DNA of 64,000 nucleotides from DASPSM01 sp036008465 (GTDB lineage: Bacteria > Planctomycetota > Planctomycetia > Planctomycetales > Planctomycetaceae). Shown in pieces: positions 9,148 to 17,010 of the stretch. Both the position numbers and the translations under genes were made by a program. Within the stretch, counting starts at the first letter, position 1. Each line of letters begins with the position of its first letter. The stretch spans positions 1-64,000 of the forward strand of contig DASYNP010000197.1 of the NCBI GenBank assembly GCA_036008465.1. The letters run 5' to 3'. Under the pieces are notes generated by a model. It ran no database searches. It saw only the letters and a list, made by a program, of their open reading frames with translations, and was not told the DNA's origin.

Positions 9148-9201
9148 GCGCAATCGGAGCGTCAGCCGGCGAATAATGCGGCTGACGCTCCGCTTTTGCG
9201 C
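9148..9201. repeat. Long hairpin downstream of M16 peptidase gene
   Basis: A perfect 14-bp inverted repeat (9155-9168 with 9179-9192) is extended by a second 6-bp pair (GCGCAA at 9148-9153, TTGCGC at 9196-9201). It lies 19 nt past the peptidase stop codon on the minus strand. It could terminate or protect that transcript, although there is no long U-run. It may also be a dispersed palindromic unit. Confidence 0.75.
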
Positions 9202-9219
9202 CTCGGGATATTCGCCAAC

Positions 9220-11973
9220 TTATTTCTTGAAGTCTCCCGCGCGAATGATCACCAGCTTCTTGGGATCGACGTGCTTGCGGAAGGCTTCCGTGACCTTCTC
9301 GGGAGTCAGCGCGAGGATTGCCTTCTCTTGATTGGCTTCGTGGGCGAACGTTCGACCGATGTCGAGGTGAGAGGCGATTTGGCCGGCAATCGCGGCGTCG
9401 CTCGTGCGGCCGACTTTTTGACCTTCGACGAAAGCGAGCTTCGCATCGGCCAGCTCTTTCTCGGTGGGGCCTTCCTTCAGGAACTGCATCAGCTCTTCCT
9501 GAACGTCGGAGGTCACCTTGTCGATGTTGACCGGGTTCGTGCTGACGGTCACCGTCAAGGAAGCCACCGGGTCGCGGGACGACGCGGCGAATGACGAGCT
9601 TGCCCCGTAAGAGAGGCCATCCTTCTGGCGGATGCGATCGCCGATCCGGGAAGCGAGCGTGCTGCCGCCGAAGATGAAGTTGCCGATTCGCAGCGCGGGA
9701 TAATCGGGATCGTTGTCCGTGAGCGCGAACTGCACTCCGGCGAGATATTCGGCGTTGGCTTTGTCGGGGGTGAGAATCTCGAAGGTTGCGCCATGGACAT
9801 CGTCGGCCACGTGGTGGTCGATGCGTCGGATCGGGACCTTGGACTCCCAGCCTTTGAGGATTTCTTTGACGAGTCGCAGCGTCGTATCGGGATCGAAATC
9901 GCCCACCACGCCGAGCTCCGCCTGAGTTCCGCCGATCTGCAGCTGGTAGATCTTCTTGATCTGATCGAGCGTGACTTGTTTGGCGCGCTCGAGATTCTCC
10001 TCGAGGGTCGGTGCGTAACGGATATCGTCCTTCGGATAAGAGGACAGGCTTCGGCTCAGCTTGTTGCCAGCCAAAACACCCGGTTCCGTCTTGCCGGCAC
10101 CCGCAAATTGGATCATTCGACGCTTCGAAGTCTCGAACTCTTCCTCGGGGAAGGCCGGCTCGCGGAGGATTTCCCCCAAGAGCTTCAAGGCTTGCGGCAG
10201 CGTGTCGCGCTTGGCGTCGACCGAAAACGTCAATTGTCCGAACGAACCGCCGCCACCGCCGCCTCGACCGCCGCGACGTCCTCGACCACCGAAACCACCG
10301 AAGCCCGGCCGAATGCTCACGCCCAGAGCATCAAGCTCCTCGCGCAAGGCCTGGCGATCGTGCTTTTTTGTGCCGGCCATCATCAGTCCGGGGAGCATGC
10401 CTGCGGCCGTCGTGAGCCCTTTGAGCGAATCTTCGTTGCCGTAATGCAAGGTCAGCACGAGGGCGACGGTCGAGCCGCGATTCTTCTTGGCCAAGAGGCC
10501 CGCCTTGAAATTGCCTTCGTCGATAATTTTTGTCCGCTTGTCCAAGTTGGCAGGCGTCGGGTCGAAGGCTTCGCCGGCAACGCCAACCGCGCCACCTTTG
10601 TAGTCCTTGACGACTGCCGCGATGGACGGCACGCCGGGGACCGAGAGCCGCGTCGGTGCGCTTGTGGGGATATAAACGCCCACGGTCCGGTTGGGCTGAT
10701 GAAAATACATTTTGGCCACGCGGTTCACGTCGTCTGCAGTCGTCGCGGCGATCCAGTCGCGCTGCAGGAACAGCAAGCGCCAATCGCCGTGGCTTGACGC
10801 CGAACTGAGTGCCTGCGACATGCGCTGGCCATCCGATTGGAGGATTTCGGCCTGCCGCTTGTAGCGCACCTTCGCCTTGTTCACTTCGTCTTTGGTAAAG
10901 GGAACGTCGCCCAGCGACTCGATCGTCTTGATCAGGGCGGCCTTTACGGCGTCGATCTTTTCGGGTGAACAAGAAGCGGTGGCTTCAAACAAGCCGGGAT
11001 CGTGGCTGTTGTCCGAGTTGGCGAAGACACTGGTGGCGAGCTTGGATTCGACCAGAGCCTTGTAGAGCCGGCCGTTGGGCGCCTGCGAGATGATGCCGTC
11101 GAGCAGGTTGAGCGGAGCCCAATCCTTGTGGGCGGCGGCCGGAACGTGGTACGCCAGGCCCACTTCACCAACCACGCCGACGCGACGCAGAGTCACTGTG
11201 TGCTCGCCGTCCTGCGCGGGTTCCTCAGTGTAGGTGTTGGGGAGTTCGCGATCCGGCTTGGGGATCGATCCCAGATATTTTTCGACGAGCGCGAGGGCCT
11301 TGGGCTCCTCGAACTTGCCGGCGACGATCAGGACCACGTTATCGGGCTGGTAAAACTTGCGGTAGAAGGCCTGCAGGTTTTCGATCGGCACGCGCTCGAT
11401 GTCGGAACGGTTGCCGATGGTCGATTTCCCATAGTTGTGCCATTCGTAGGCTGCGGCGCGAATTCGCTGGCCCAGAATCGCGGCCGGGCTGTTCTCACCG
11501 CGCTCGAACTCGTTGCGGACGACGGGCATTTCCGAAATCAAATCGTCGCGCTTGACGAAACTGTTGACCAGCCGGTCGGACTCGAGCGCGATGCCAAACT
11601 CGAGATTTGTGTCGTTGGCCGGCATCGTCTCGAAATAATTCGTGCGGTCGTCGTTCGTGGTTCCGTTGAAGTTCGCACCGTGATCGCGCAATGCCTTGGG
11701 AACGAGGGGGTGATTCGGCGTCCCCTTGAAGACCATGTGCTCCAGCAGGTGCGCCATGCCGGTTTCGCCATAACCTTCGTGGCGACTTCCCACGAGCACG
11801 GTCATGTTGACCGTCACGGTCGGACGCGACACCTCGGGAAAGAGCAGCACCCGCGCTCCGTTGGCCAGCCGATATTCGGTCACGCCTTCGATCGACGCCA
11901 CTTTCACGGGCGCTTCGGCCCGCGCGGTCAATCCACCCATCAGCACACAAGCAACCGCAACCCACCGTCGCAT
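9220..11973 (-). CDS. M16 (pitrilysin-type) zinc metallopeptidase, two-unit
   Basis: This 917-aa secreted peptidase has a signal peptide (MRRWVAVACVLMGGLTARA). The first M16 unit carries the inverted zinc motif HLLEH (H75-E78-H79), with the distal Glu expected in the NEFERGENS segment. A second, degenerate M16 unit begins near residue 500 (STVALVLTLHYGNEDS) and lacks HxxEH, which is usual for M16B proteins made of two fused subunits. An unusual Gly/Arg-rich stretch (about 570-590) sits inside the second unit. The start at 11973 is preferred because GAGGG lies 8-12 nt upstream and a signal peptide follows directly. It probably degrades peptides in the periplasm. Confidence 0.9.
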   Translation of the reverse strand: MRRWVAVACVLMGGLTARAEAPVKVASIEGVTEYRLANGARVLLFPEVSRPTVTVNMTVLVGSRHEGYGETGMAHLLEHMVFKGTPNHPLVPKALRDHGANFNGTTNDDRTNYFETMPANDTNLEFGIALESDRLVNSFVKRDDLISEMPVVRNEFERGENSPAAILGQRIRAAAYEWHNYGKSTIGNRSDIERVPIENLQAFYRKFYQPDNVVLIVAGKFEEPKALALVEKYLGSIPKPDRELPNTYTEEPAQDGEHTVTLRRVGVVGEVGLAYHVPAAAHKDWAPLNLLDGIISQAPNGRLYKALVESKLATSVFANSDNSHDPGLFEATASCSPEKIDAVKAALIKTIESLGDVPFTKDEVNKAKVRYKRQAEILQSDGQRMSQALSSASSHGDWRLLFLQRDWIAATTADDVNRVAKMYFHQPNRTVGVYIPTSAPTRLSVPGVPSIAAVVKDYKGGAVGVAGEAFDPTPANLDKRTKIIDEGNFKAGLLAKKNRGSTVALVLTLHYGNEDSLKGLTTAAGMLPGLMMAGTKKHDRQALREELDALGVSIRPGFGGFGGRGRRGGRGGGGGGSFGQLTFSVDAKRDTLPQALKLLGEILREPAFPEEEFETSKRRMIQFAGAGKTEPGVLAGNKLSRSLSSYPKDDIRYAPTLEENLERAKQVTLDQIKKIYQLQIGGTQAELGVVGDFDPDTTLRLVKEILKGWESKVPIRRIDHHVADDVHGATFEILTPDKANAEYLAGVQFALTDNDPDYPALRIGNFIFGGSTLASRIGDRIRQKDGLSYGASSSFAASSRDPVASLTVTVSTNPVNIDKVTSDVQEELMQFLKEGPTEKELADAKLAFVEGQKVGRTSDAAIAGQIASHLDIGRTFAHEANQEKAILALTPEKVTEAFRKHVDPKKLVIIRAGDFKK

Positions 11974-12436
11974 GGTAGAACCCTCGTGGAAGCAAAAATC
12001 TGCCGACAAAATTCCAGGAAATCATCCTACCGCAATGAACTGTCGACTAGTACCAAGTCCCGGCCGGATTTTACCCGGAACCTGAAGAAGACCTTATGAG
12101 CGGGGTTTTTTCCGCGTTCCCGCTGGCTTCGAGGGACCCGGACGCAGAGGAGATCCGCCCCTTCCAAACCCTGGGTCGATAATGCAACTCCTCACTGACG
12201 GACGGAATTGCGAGACTCATGTTTCCTGGCGCAAATCGGTGAAGGCAGAAATGCCAAAACTTTGAACACGAGGCAACACAGGGAACAGAGTAAAGAAAAG
12301 GCCATCGATTTCGGCCCTTCTGCACCCTTGCCTTCCTCTGTTACCTCTGTTCCCTCCTGTTCAAATCTTTTCCGGACTATAGGATGCATTCCAAGCCGCG
12401 CCTCACCTCCTCAGCCCTGCGAACCCGGCGAAAACC
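11974..12436. other. Intergenic region between divergent M16 peptidase and pilT genes
   Basis: No credible gene is visible in these 463 nt. The region should hold both divergent promoters, but none can be assigned with confidence. Its main structure is the imperfect inverted repeat at 12261-12365. A short AT-rich patch with a T-run lies at about 12104-12111. Confidence 0.6.
12261..12365. repeat. 30-bp imperfect inverted repeat upstream of pilT
   Basis: Arms 12261-12290 and 12336-12365 match as reverse complements at 26 of 30 positions around a 45-nt centre. The arms are rich in AGGGAACAGAG/GTAACAGAG-type words, so each arm also contains internal direct repetition of an ACAGAG motif. It lies 71 nt before the pilT start and could form a large hairpin in the leader. 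The composition differs from flanking coding DNA (more A/T), which suggests an inserted non-autonomous element. Confidence 0.75.
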
Positions 12437-13519
12437 ATGATCGGCGACATCTCGGATACGTCCCTCCTTCGGCAAGCGCTCGCAGAGGCAGTCGAACAAG
12501 GGGCTTCCGACTTGCATTGCGTGGTTGGCCATCGGCCGACGATGCGAGTGCACGGTCGGCTGCAGCCAGCGAGCGGGCCGGTCTTGACCGCCGAGCTTGC
12601 CCGGGCGGCGCTCTTGGCACTTTGTCCGCCCCAGGCCCTGGAACAATTTGAACGCGAGCAGAACGCCGACTTCGCCTTGGAACTGGACCTCGGCGGAGCC
12701 AGACGGCGACTGCGGGTCAATTATTTCTTGAGCAGCCATAGCGTCGGGGCCTGTTTTCGAATCATCCCCTCGGACATCCCGGATTTTTCCTGGGCCGGCT
12801 TTCCGCTGCCGCTCGCTCAGCGCTTAGTCCACTTCCGCAATGGACTCGTGTTGATTTCCGGCGTCTCTGGAGCTGGGAAGACCACCACGCTGGCGATGTT
12901 GATCAACCTGCTCGCGCAAGAGGGGGACTACCGGATCATTACGCTCGAAGAACCGATCGAATACGTCTTTCCGAGCAGCGCCACATCAATCGTGACTCAG
13001 CGCGAAGTCGGCCGCGATGTCGCGTCGTTCGCCGAAGGACTGAAATACGGGCTGCGGCAAGATCCGGACATCATTCTGGTCGGCGAGATTCGCGATCACG
13101 AAACGGCGCAGATGGCCCTGAGTGCTGCGGAGACGGGGCATCTCGTCTTTGCCACGCTGCACACGCGCGACGCGAAGGGAGCGATCACGCGCTACGTCGA
13201 TCTCGTTCCCCAGCACGTCCAGAGCGAAATTCGCGCTCAGCTCTCGTTCAGCCTGCGCGCCGTGATTAGCCAGCACCTGTTGCCAAGCGTCGCAGGGGGG
13301 AAGCGCGAGCTCGCACTCGAGATCCTGTTCAACAATTCGCCCATCGCCAGCGCGATTCGGACTGCGAAGGACGAGAGCATCGACCGCAACATTCTCACCA
13401 GCCGGGCCGAGGGAATGCTTCCGCTCGACGAATCGGTGCGGCAGCTTTTTGTTGCGGGCAAGATCAGCCGCGAAACGGCGGAGCAATTCGTCTCGGACAA
13501 GGGCGTTCTCAAACGGTAG
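12437..13519 (+). CDS. pilT: Type IV pilus twitching motility ATPase PilT-like
   Basis: This 360-aa protein has the usual PilT length. An N-terminal PAS-like region (GASDLHCVVGHRPTMRVHG) precedes a RecA-like core with Walker A GVSGAGKTT (142-150), an Asp box (ITLEEPIEY), Walker B IILVGEIRD (212-220) and His box GHLVFATLHT (234-243). PilT hexamers power pilus retraction at the inner membrane. The C-terminal AIRNLIRE motif that is typical of PilT and needed for retraction is replaced by AIRTAKDESID, so it may be a PilT-like paralogue (PilU-type). No other pilus gene is adjacent. The ribosome-binding site before the ATG is weak. Confidence 0.88.
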   Translation: MIGDISDTSLLRQALAEAVEQGASDLHCVVGHRPTMRVHGRLQPASGPVLTAELARAALLALCPPQALEQFEREQNADFALELDLGGARRRLRVNYFLSSHSVGACFRIIPSDIPDFSWAGFPLPLAQRLVHFRNGLVLISGVSGAGKTTTLAMLINLLAQEGDYRIITLEEPIEYVFPSSATSIVTQREVGRDVASFAEGLKYGLRQDPDIILVGEIRDHETAQMALSAAETGHLVFATLHTRDAKGAITRYVDLVPQHVQSEIRAQLSFSLRAVISQHLLPSVAGGKRELALEILFNNSPIASAIRTAKDESIDRNILTSRAEGMLPLDESVRQLFVAGKISRETAEQFVSDKGVLKR

Positions 13520-13546
13520 GGCCCTGCCCCGCGACAACGCGCGCCG

Positions 13547-14227
13547 CTATTTCGCTGTTTGAATCTTGAGATTGCTGAACCAGCCCTCGTGGCTGTCGAC
13601 CCATAGTCCGACCTTTCCGGTCTCACGACTGGCAAGGCGATCGACGACCAGGCAGGGCTCCTTCGCGTTGTTAACCCAGACTCGCACCTTTTGCTTTGTC
13701 ACCTCGACACGAGCGTGGAACCATCCGCTCGGATCGGGGATCGGCTTGATCGCTGCCTCATACTTGCCCGGCGTCGCCTCGCGGAGTTTCTCCCACGTGT
13801 GGTCGGGCCAGGCGACGTACTGCACGGCGCGGAGCCGGTACGGATCATCCCTCAGAAAGTTGAACGAGCGGAAGTAGACCGCTTCGAACGTCTTCCCGTC
13901 CTCGACGTTGAAGGCCACGCCGACGAAACTTCTTTCTGTTTTGCCCTTGCCCTTGAGGTCGATCTCCAGCATCCCGTCTGCGAACTCCAACCCCTCGACC
14001 AACGCGAGTCCGATGTTGCTGGCCGAAGTGACCTCGCCCTTCGGCTTCAACCGGACCACGCTTCTGCCCGCCTCCATTGCCGCGGTGCACTCTGCGTTGA
14101 TTACGCGCCACGTCTGCGACTGGTCGATCTTCGAAAGATCGGGGGTGGTCACCGTTTCTCGAGCCAGGCTGATGGGAACGTTGGTCAGCAGGATGCCGAG
14201 TACGCATCCCCAAAACAAGCACTTCAT
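13547..14227 (-). CDS. Secreted LamG/DUF1080-like protein
   Basis: This 226-aa protein starts with a signal peptide (MKCLFWGCVLGILLTNVPISLA). The rest reads as a concanavalin-like jelly-roll: strands such as MLEIDLKGKGKTERSFVGVAF, WFHARVEVTKQKVRVWVNN and a closing GKVGLWVDSHEGWFSNLKIQ. This pattern is typical of DUF1080 (3-keto-disaccharide hydrolase-like) and LamG-type domains abundant in planctomycetes, which bind or process glycans. Catalytic residues cannot be assigned. The start at 14227 is chosen over an upstream open frame because it gives a signal peptide. It is convergent with pilT (27 nt apart). Confidence 0.78.
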   Translation of the reverse strand: MKCLFWGCVLGILLTNVPISLARETVTTPDLSKIDQSQTWRVINAECTAAMEAGRSVVRLKPKGEVTSASNIGLALVEGLEFADGMLEIDLKGKGKTERSFVGVAFNVEDGKTFEAVYFRSFNFLRDDPYRLRAVQYVAWPDHTWEKLREATPGKYEAAIKPIPDPSGWFHARVEVTKQKVRVWVNNAKEPCLVVDRLASRETGKVGLWVDSHEGWFSNLKIQTAK

Positions 14228-14287
14228 TTCGGCCTCCAAAAGCTCGATCGAGTTATTGCCTGTGCAGCACCCGCAAGTTCTTTCAAT

Positions 14288-14342
14288 AAGAATGGGTCCG
14301 CCTGCGTCTCCGAATTGGCGGAGAGCGTGCGGACCCATTCTT
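14288..14342. repeat. Two-part inverted repeat between minus-strand genes
   Basis: A perfect 14-bp inverted repeat (14288-14301 with 14329-14342) encloses a second 5-bp repeat (CTCCG 14308-14312, CGGAG 14319-14323). TTTCA/TGAAA just outside extends the stem. It lies between the start of the DUF1080-like gene (14227) and the stop of the next minus-strand gene (14454), so it could end that transcript or attenuate the downstream gene. Confidence 0.7.
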
Positions 14343-14453
14343 GAAATGGGAGCCGACCTCGTCTTGTCCAAAACGAAGTTCTTTGTCTGCGGATCAGCTT
14401 TCGGGATTGGCTCGCCGCCCCAGCCTGGTGCGTTTTTGGCAGTGCGGGTGGGG

Positions 14454-15263
14454 TCAGCGACTGGAGGTCGCCGCGGGCGCCTGTTTGCTTTCGCTGCCTT
14501 GTGGCTGAGCAAACGTGCTGTCCGGCAGTTTTTCGTAGGCCTTGTATTCGGTCGACTCCCACTCCAAAAACGGCTTCCCCTCGCGCTTCGTCGTCATCCT
14601 CTTGTAACTGCGGACGCCGTCGAAATCCTGGTAATCTCCGTAAACCGTCTCCTCCTCCTCTTCGCGGCCGCTCATTCCCTTGGTTCGCGTCTGCATTTTG
14701 AGCAGGTAGCCCCGTTCCTTGTCGAAGTACAAGCGCACGTCCCGATGCCCGTCTCTCGAAACTTTTACGCCCACGGTGGGTCGGCCTTCCACCTCGGATT
14801 CCCCGATTAAAGAAAGCCGACAGCCGGGATCCTTCAGCGGCAGCAGCGTCAGGACGTAATGGGCGTCCATTCCCTCATAGATCTCTGCCAGCTGTTCGGG
14901 TGGAAGGGCTCGCAGTTTGCCTCCCATCACTGTCCATCCTCGGTCCTTGTTGATGACTTCGATGCGCGTGGCTTTTTTCCCACCCATGTCCATCTGATAG
15001 ACGGCTTTGAGCTGCCTGGGCAGTTGCACGTACCATTCTCCGGTGCATGCGATTGGACGTCCCATGCCGTAAAACGTGCACTTCCCCTTGGTGACATTGG
15101 CCTGATACCGGGCCAGCTTTTCCTCGCCGCCCATCGCTTGAATGGCCTTCAGGATGATGGCCTGCGGGACCGCATTGTCTCCGGCTCTCAGGGGCGCCGC
15201 TGTCCGCGTCGCGAGGCAAGACAGGGATAGGAACACGAGCAATCTCAAGGTCGCGCTTCGCAT
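14454..15263 (-). CDS. Secreted LolA-like protein of unknown function
   Basis: This 269-aa protein has a signal peptide (MRSATLRLLVFLSLSCLATRTAAPLRA). The mature part begins with a helix (ILKAIQAMGGEEKLARYQ) and continues with beta-strands such as GEWYVQLPRQLKAVYQMD and RLSLIGESEVEGRPTVGVKVS. This layout (a 'quinoprotein/LolA-like outer membrane carrier' half-barrel) recurs in planctomycete hypothetical proteins. Function is unknown; lipid carrier or sensor roles are only inference. The ATG at 15263 has GGAG upstream; one codon further out is TTG. The C-terminus is a low-complexity Gln/Ala/Ser tail. Confidence 0.7.
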   Translation of the reverse strand: MRSATLRLLVFLSLSCLATRTAAPLRAGDNAVPQAIILKAIQAMGGEEKLARYQANVTKGKCTFYGMGRPIACTGEWYVQLPRQLKAVYQMDMGGKKATRIEVINKDRGWTVMGGKLRALPPEQLAEIYEGMDAHYVLTLLPLKDPGCRLSLIGESEVEGRPTVGVKVSRDGHRDVRLYFDKERGYLLKMQTRTKGMSGREEEEETVYGDYQDFDGVRSYKRMTTKREGKPFLEWESTEYKAYEKLPDSTFAQPQGSESKQAPAATSSR

Positions 15264-15323
15264 CAAATTTCTCCGGTCGAGATGAAGGCGTTCGTCTGGA
15301 ATGTTCTGCTTTCAATTGCGAGG

Positions 15324-15815
15324 TCATTGACCGCTCTTGGCCTGATATTCCGCGTTGAATTCGCCGGCACGTTCCTGCAACTGGGCGGGCGAAAGATCTT
15401 TCAAACGCGTCGCGACCGACCAGCGGTGTCCGAACGGATCCCGAAGGATGCCGTAACGATCGCCCCAGAAGCAGTCTTCCACCGGCATGATGACTTCAGC
15501 CCCCGCGTCCACCGCGGCTCCGAAGACCGTATCCACATCGTCGACGTACAGGTGCAAGGTCACGCCTGTCCCTTGATATGCCAGCGGCGACAGCAAGTTT
15601 CGCTCGGGAAATTCGTCGTGCAGCAGGAACCGCGAGTTGCCGAGCAACATCTCCGCGTGCATCACCGATTTGCCATCCGGGGCCAGGTTGCGATACAGCT
15701 CTGAGGCGCCGAAAGCCCGCGTGTAAAACTCGATGGCTCGCGGGGCGTCGCGAACGATTAAGTGCGGCGTAATCGTGTGAAAATCATCGACATGCTGGGT
15801 AACCGTGCCCGTCAT
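15324..15815 (-). CDS. VOC family protein (PhnB/glyoxalase-like)
   Basis: This 163-aa protein contains the paired beta-alpha-beta-beta-beta modules of the vicinal oxygen chelate superfamily. Module one is TPHLIVRDAPRAIEFYTRAFGA. Module two is TLHLYVDDVDTVFGAAVDAGAEV, closing with GDRYGILRDPFGHRW. The closest general type is PhnB-like, which lacks clear metal-ligand assignment. Substrate is unknown. It has a good ribosome-binding site (GGAG) and lies 70 nt downstream of the PadR gene on the same strand, so it is probably the regulated target of that repressor. Confidence 0.88.
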   Translation of the reverse strand: MTGTVTQHVDDFHTITPHLIVRDAPRAIEFYTRAFGASELYRNLAPDGKSVMHAEMLLGNSRFLLHDEFPERNLLSPLAYQGTGVTLHLYVDDVDTVFGAAVDAGAEVIMPVEDCFWGDRYGILRDPFGHRWSVATRLKDLSPAQLQERAGEFNAEYQAKSGQ

Positions 15816-15885
15816 CGATCGCTCTCCTCATCAGTAAGTGTGTCCAACCTGTTGACGCGAAGGTCAGGAACGAATCAACGTGAAA

Positions 15886-16287
15886 TCAAGAATGTGATCG
15901 CCGGCCGGCGCGTGTCGATTTTTTCAACAAGCCGCGCTCGCGGGCCGCATTCACGAGATCACTCAGTCGCTGGGCTTCTCCCCTTGCGACTTCGAGCCCG
16001 AATTCCGTGAGTCGATAATAGCGCCGTCGCTCGTCGTCGACCTCCGGATCGACGGCTTCCTTGCGTTCGACGATCAATCCGTCGACGAGCATCCGTTGAA
16101 TCGACCGGTACAGCGTGCCCGGCCCAATCCGCAGCGCGCCCTGAGTAATCCGATCCACTTCGAGCATGATGCCGTATCCGTGAGCTTCACCTTCGGCCAA
16201 TGCCAGCATGATGTGGAAAACGGCCGGGGTCAGCGGCAACAGCCCGGCGATCCGGTCGTCTTCTTTTGGTCCCTCCTTGGACATCAT
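15886..16287 (-). CDS. PadR family transcriptional regulator
   Basis: This 133-aa protein has the PadR winged helix: LTPAVFHIMLALAEGEAHGYGIM (helix 1-2), GPGTLYRSIQRMLVDGLI (recognition helix region), then the wing with DDERRRYYRLTEFGLEVARGE, and a short C-terminal dimerisation helix. PadR proteins repress detoxification or transport genes in response to small molecules. The start is one of two adjacent ATGs, 16287 or 16284. An earlier TTG would lie inside the palindromic site at 16302-16322, so it is rejected. Upstream palindrome plus downstream VOC gene suggest autoregulation of a two-gene operon. Confidence 0.9.
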   Translation of the reverse strand: MMSKEGPKEDDRIAGLLPLTPAVFHIMLALAEGEAHGYGIMLEVDRITQGALRIGPGTLYRSIQRMLVDGLIVERKEAVDPEVDDERRRYYRLTEFGLEVARGEAQRLSDLVNAARERGLLKKSTRAGRRSHS

Positions 16288-16301
16288 TGCATCCGCATTA
16301 G

Positions 16302-16322
16302 ATATAACCAATATGGATATAT
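16302..16322. promoter_or_regulatory. Candidate PadR operator
   Basis: An AT-rich imperfect inverted repeat (ATATAACC, 5-nt spacer, GGATATAT; 7 of 8 positions pair) lies 15 nt upstream of the PadR start. It stands out from GC-rich surroundings. Position and composition fit a PadR autoregulatory operator overlapping the promoter. This is inference; no consensus can be tested here. Confidence 0.5.
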
Positions 16323-16530
16323 TTGCCAGATCTCGCGCAGAAAATCAAGCCCGATGGGCTCGCCAGCCATTTTTTTCGGGAGAATGCCGCCTTGGGCAGC
16401 GATGTGCCGAAGGTCTTCCAATGCTATTTTCGTGGCTGAATTGCCGGGCCCAGCCCGAACGCTTCTAGAAATACCTGGGCGGTACTGTGACGCGAAAGCA
16501 GCCGGGCCATTAAACGTGTCGCCGCCACGC

Positions 16531-17010
16531 ATGAATTCTCGACGCAACAACCTGTGGCAATGCCCTGAGTGCGGCAGACGGTTCGCGAACAAAAACCAGT
16601 CTCATTTCTGCTCCGACGTATCGTTGGAAACGCACTTCGAGGGAAAGCCGCCGGAGACGCGGCGGCTCTACGAAGCCTTTCTGGCGGCAGTGCGGGCCCA
16701 CGGTCCCGTGCGAGTTCTGCCAGAGAAGACGCGGATTGCCTTCCAGGTCCGAATGTCGTTCGCCGCACTGATGACCCGACGGGGATACCTTCGGGGTCAT
16801 CTCGTGCTGGCCGAAAGGCGCGAGAAGGCGTGCTTCTTGAAGATCGAAACGATCTCGCCCCGAAACCACGTGCACGCCTTCGAATTGCGCGACGCGGCGC
16901 AATTACAAGGGGACCTGGGCGAACATATCGCTGAGGCCTACCGCGTCGGGTGCCAAGAGCACCTCAGTCCGCGGCGTCGCGGCGGACGACTTAAAGCACC
17001 CAAGGAATGA
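16531..17010 (+). CDS. DUF5655-type protein with N-terminal zinc ribbon
   Basis: This 159-aa protein begins with a zinc-ribbon-like segment, WQCPECGRRFANKNQSHFC. It continues with the DUF5655 signature: a Phe-x-Gly-Lys-Pro-Pro-Glu loop (HFEGKPPETRRLYEAF), GPVRVLPEKTRIAFQ and a strand ending in HLVLAERREKACF. The family's function is unknown; it occurs widely as a small cytosolic protein. The ATG at 16531 is chosen because the upstream open frame has no family sequence. Its last 20 nt overlap the 3' end of the convergent methyltransferase gene. Confidence 0.82.
   Translation: MNSRRNNLWQCPECGRRFANKNQSHFCSDVSLETHFEGKPPETRRLYEAFLAAVRAHGPVRVLPEKTRIAFQVRMSFAALMTRRGYLRGHLVLAERREKACFLKIETISPRNHVHAFELRDAAQLQGDLGEHIAEAYRVGCQEHLSPRRRGGRLKAPKE

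Noticed and set aside
10245..10310. Tandem microsatellite-like repeat in the M16 gene
   Set aside because: It encodes a Gly/Arg-rich stretch in frame; not an independent repeat element. Reported as a protein feature instead.
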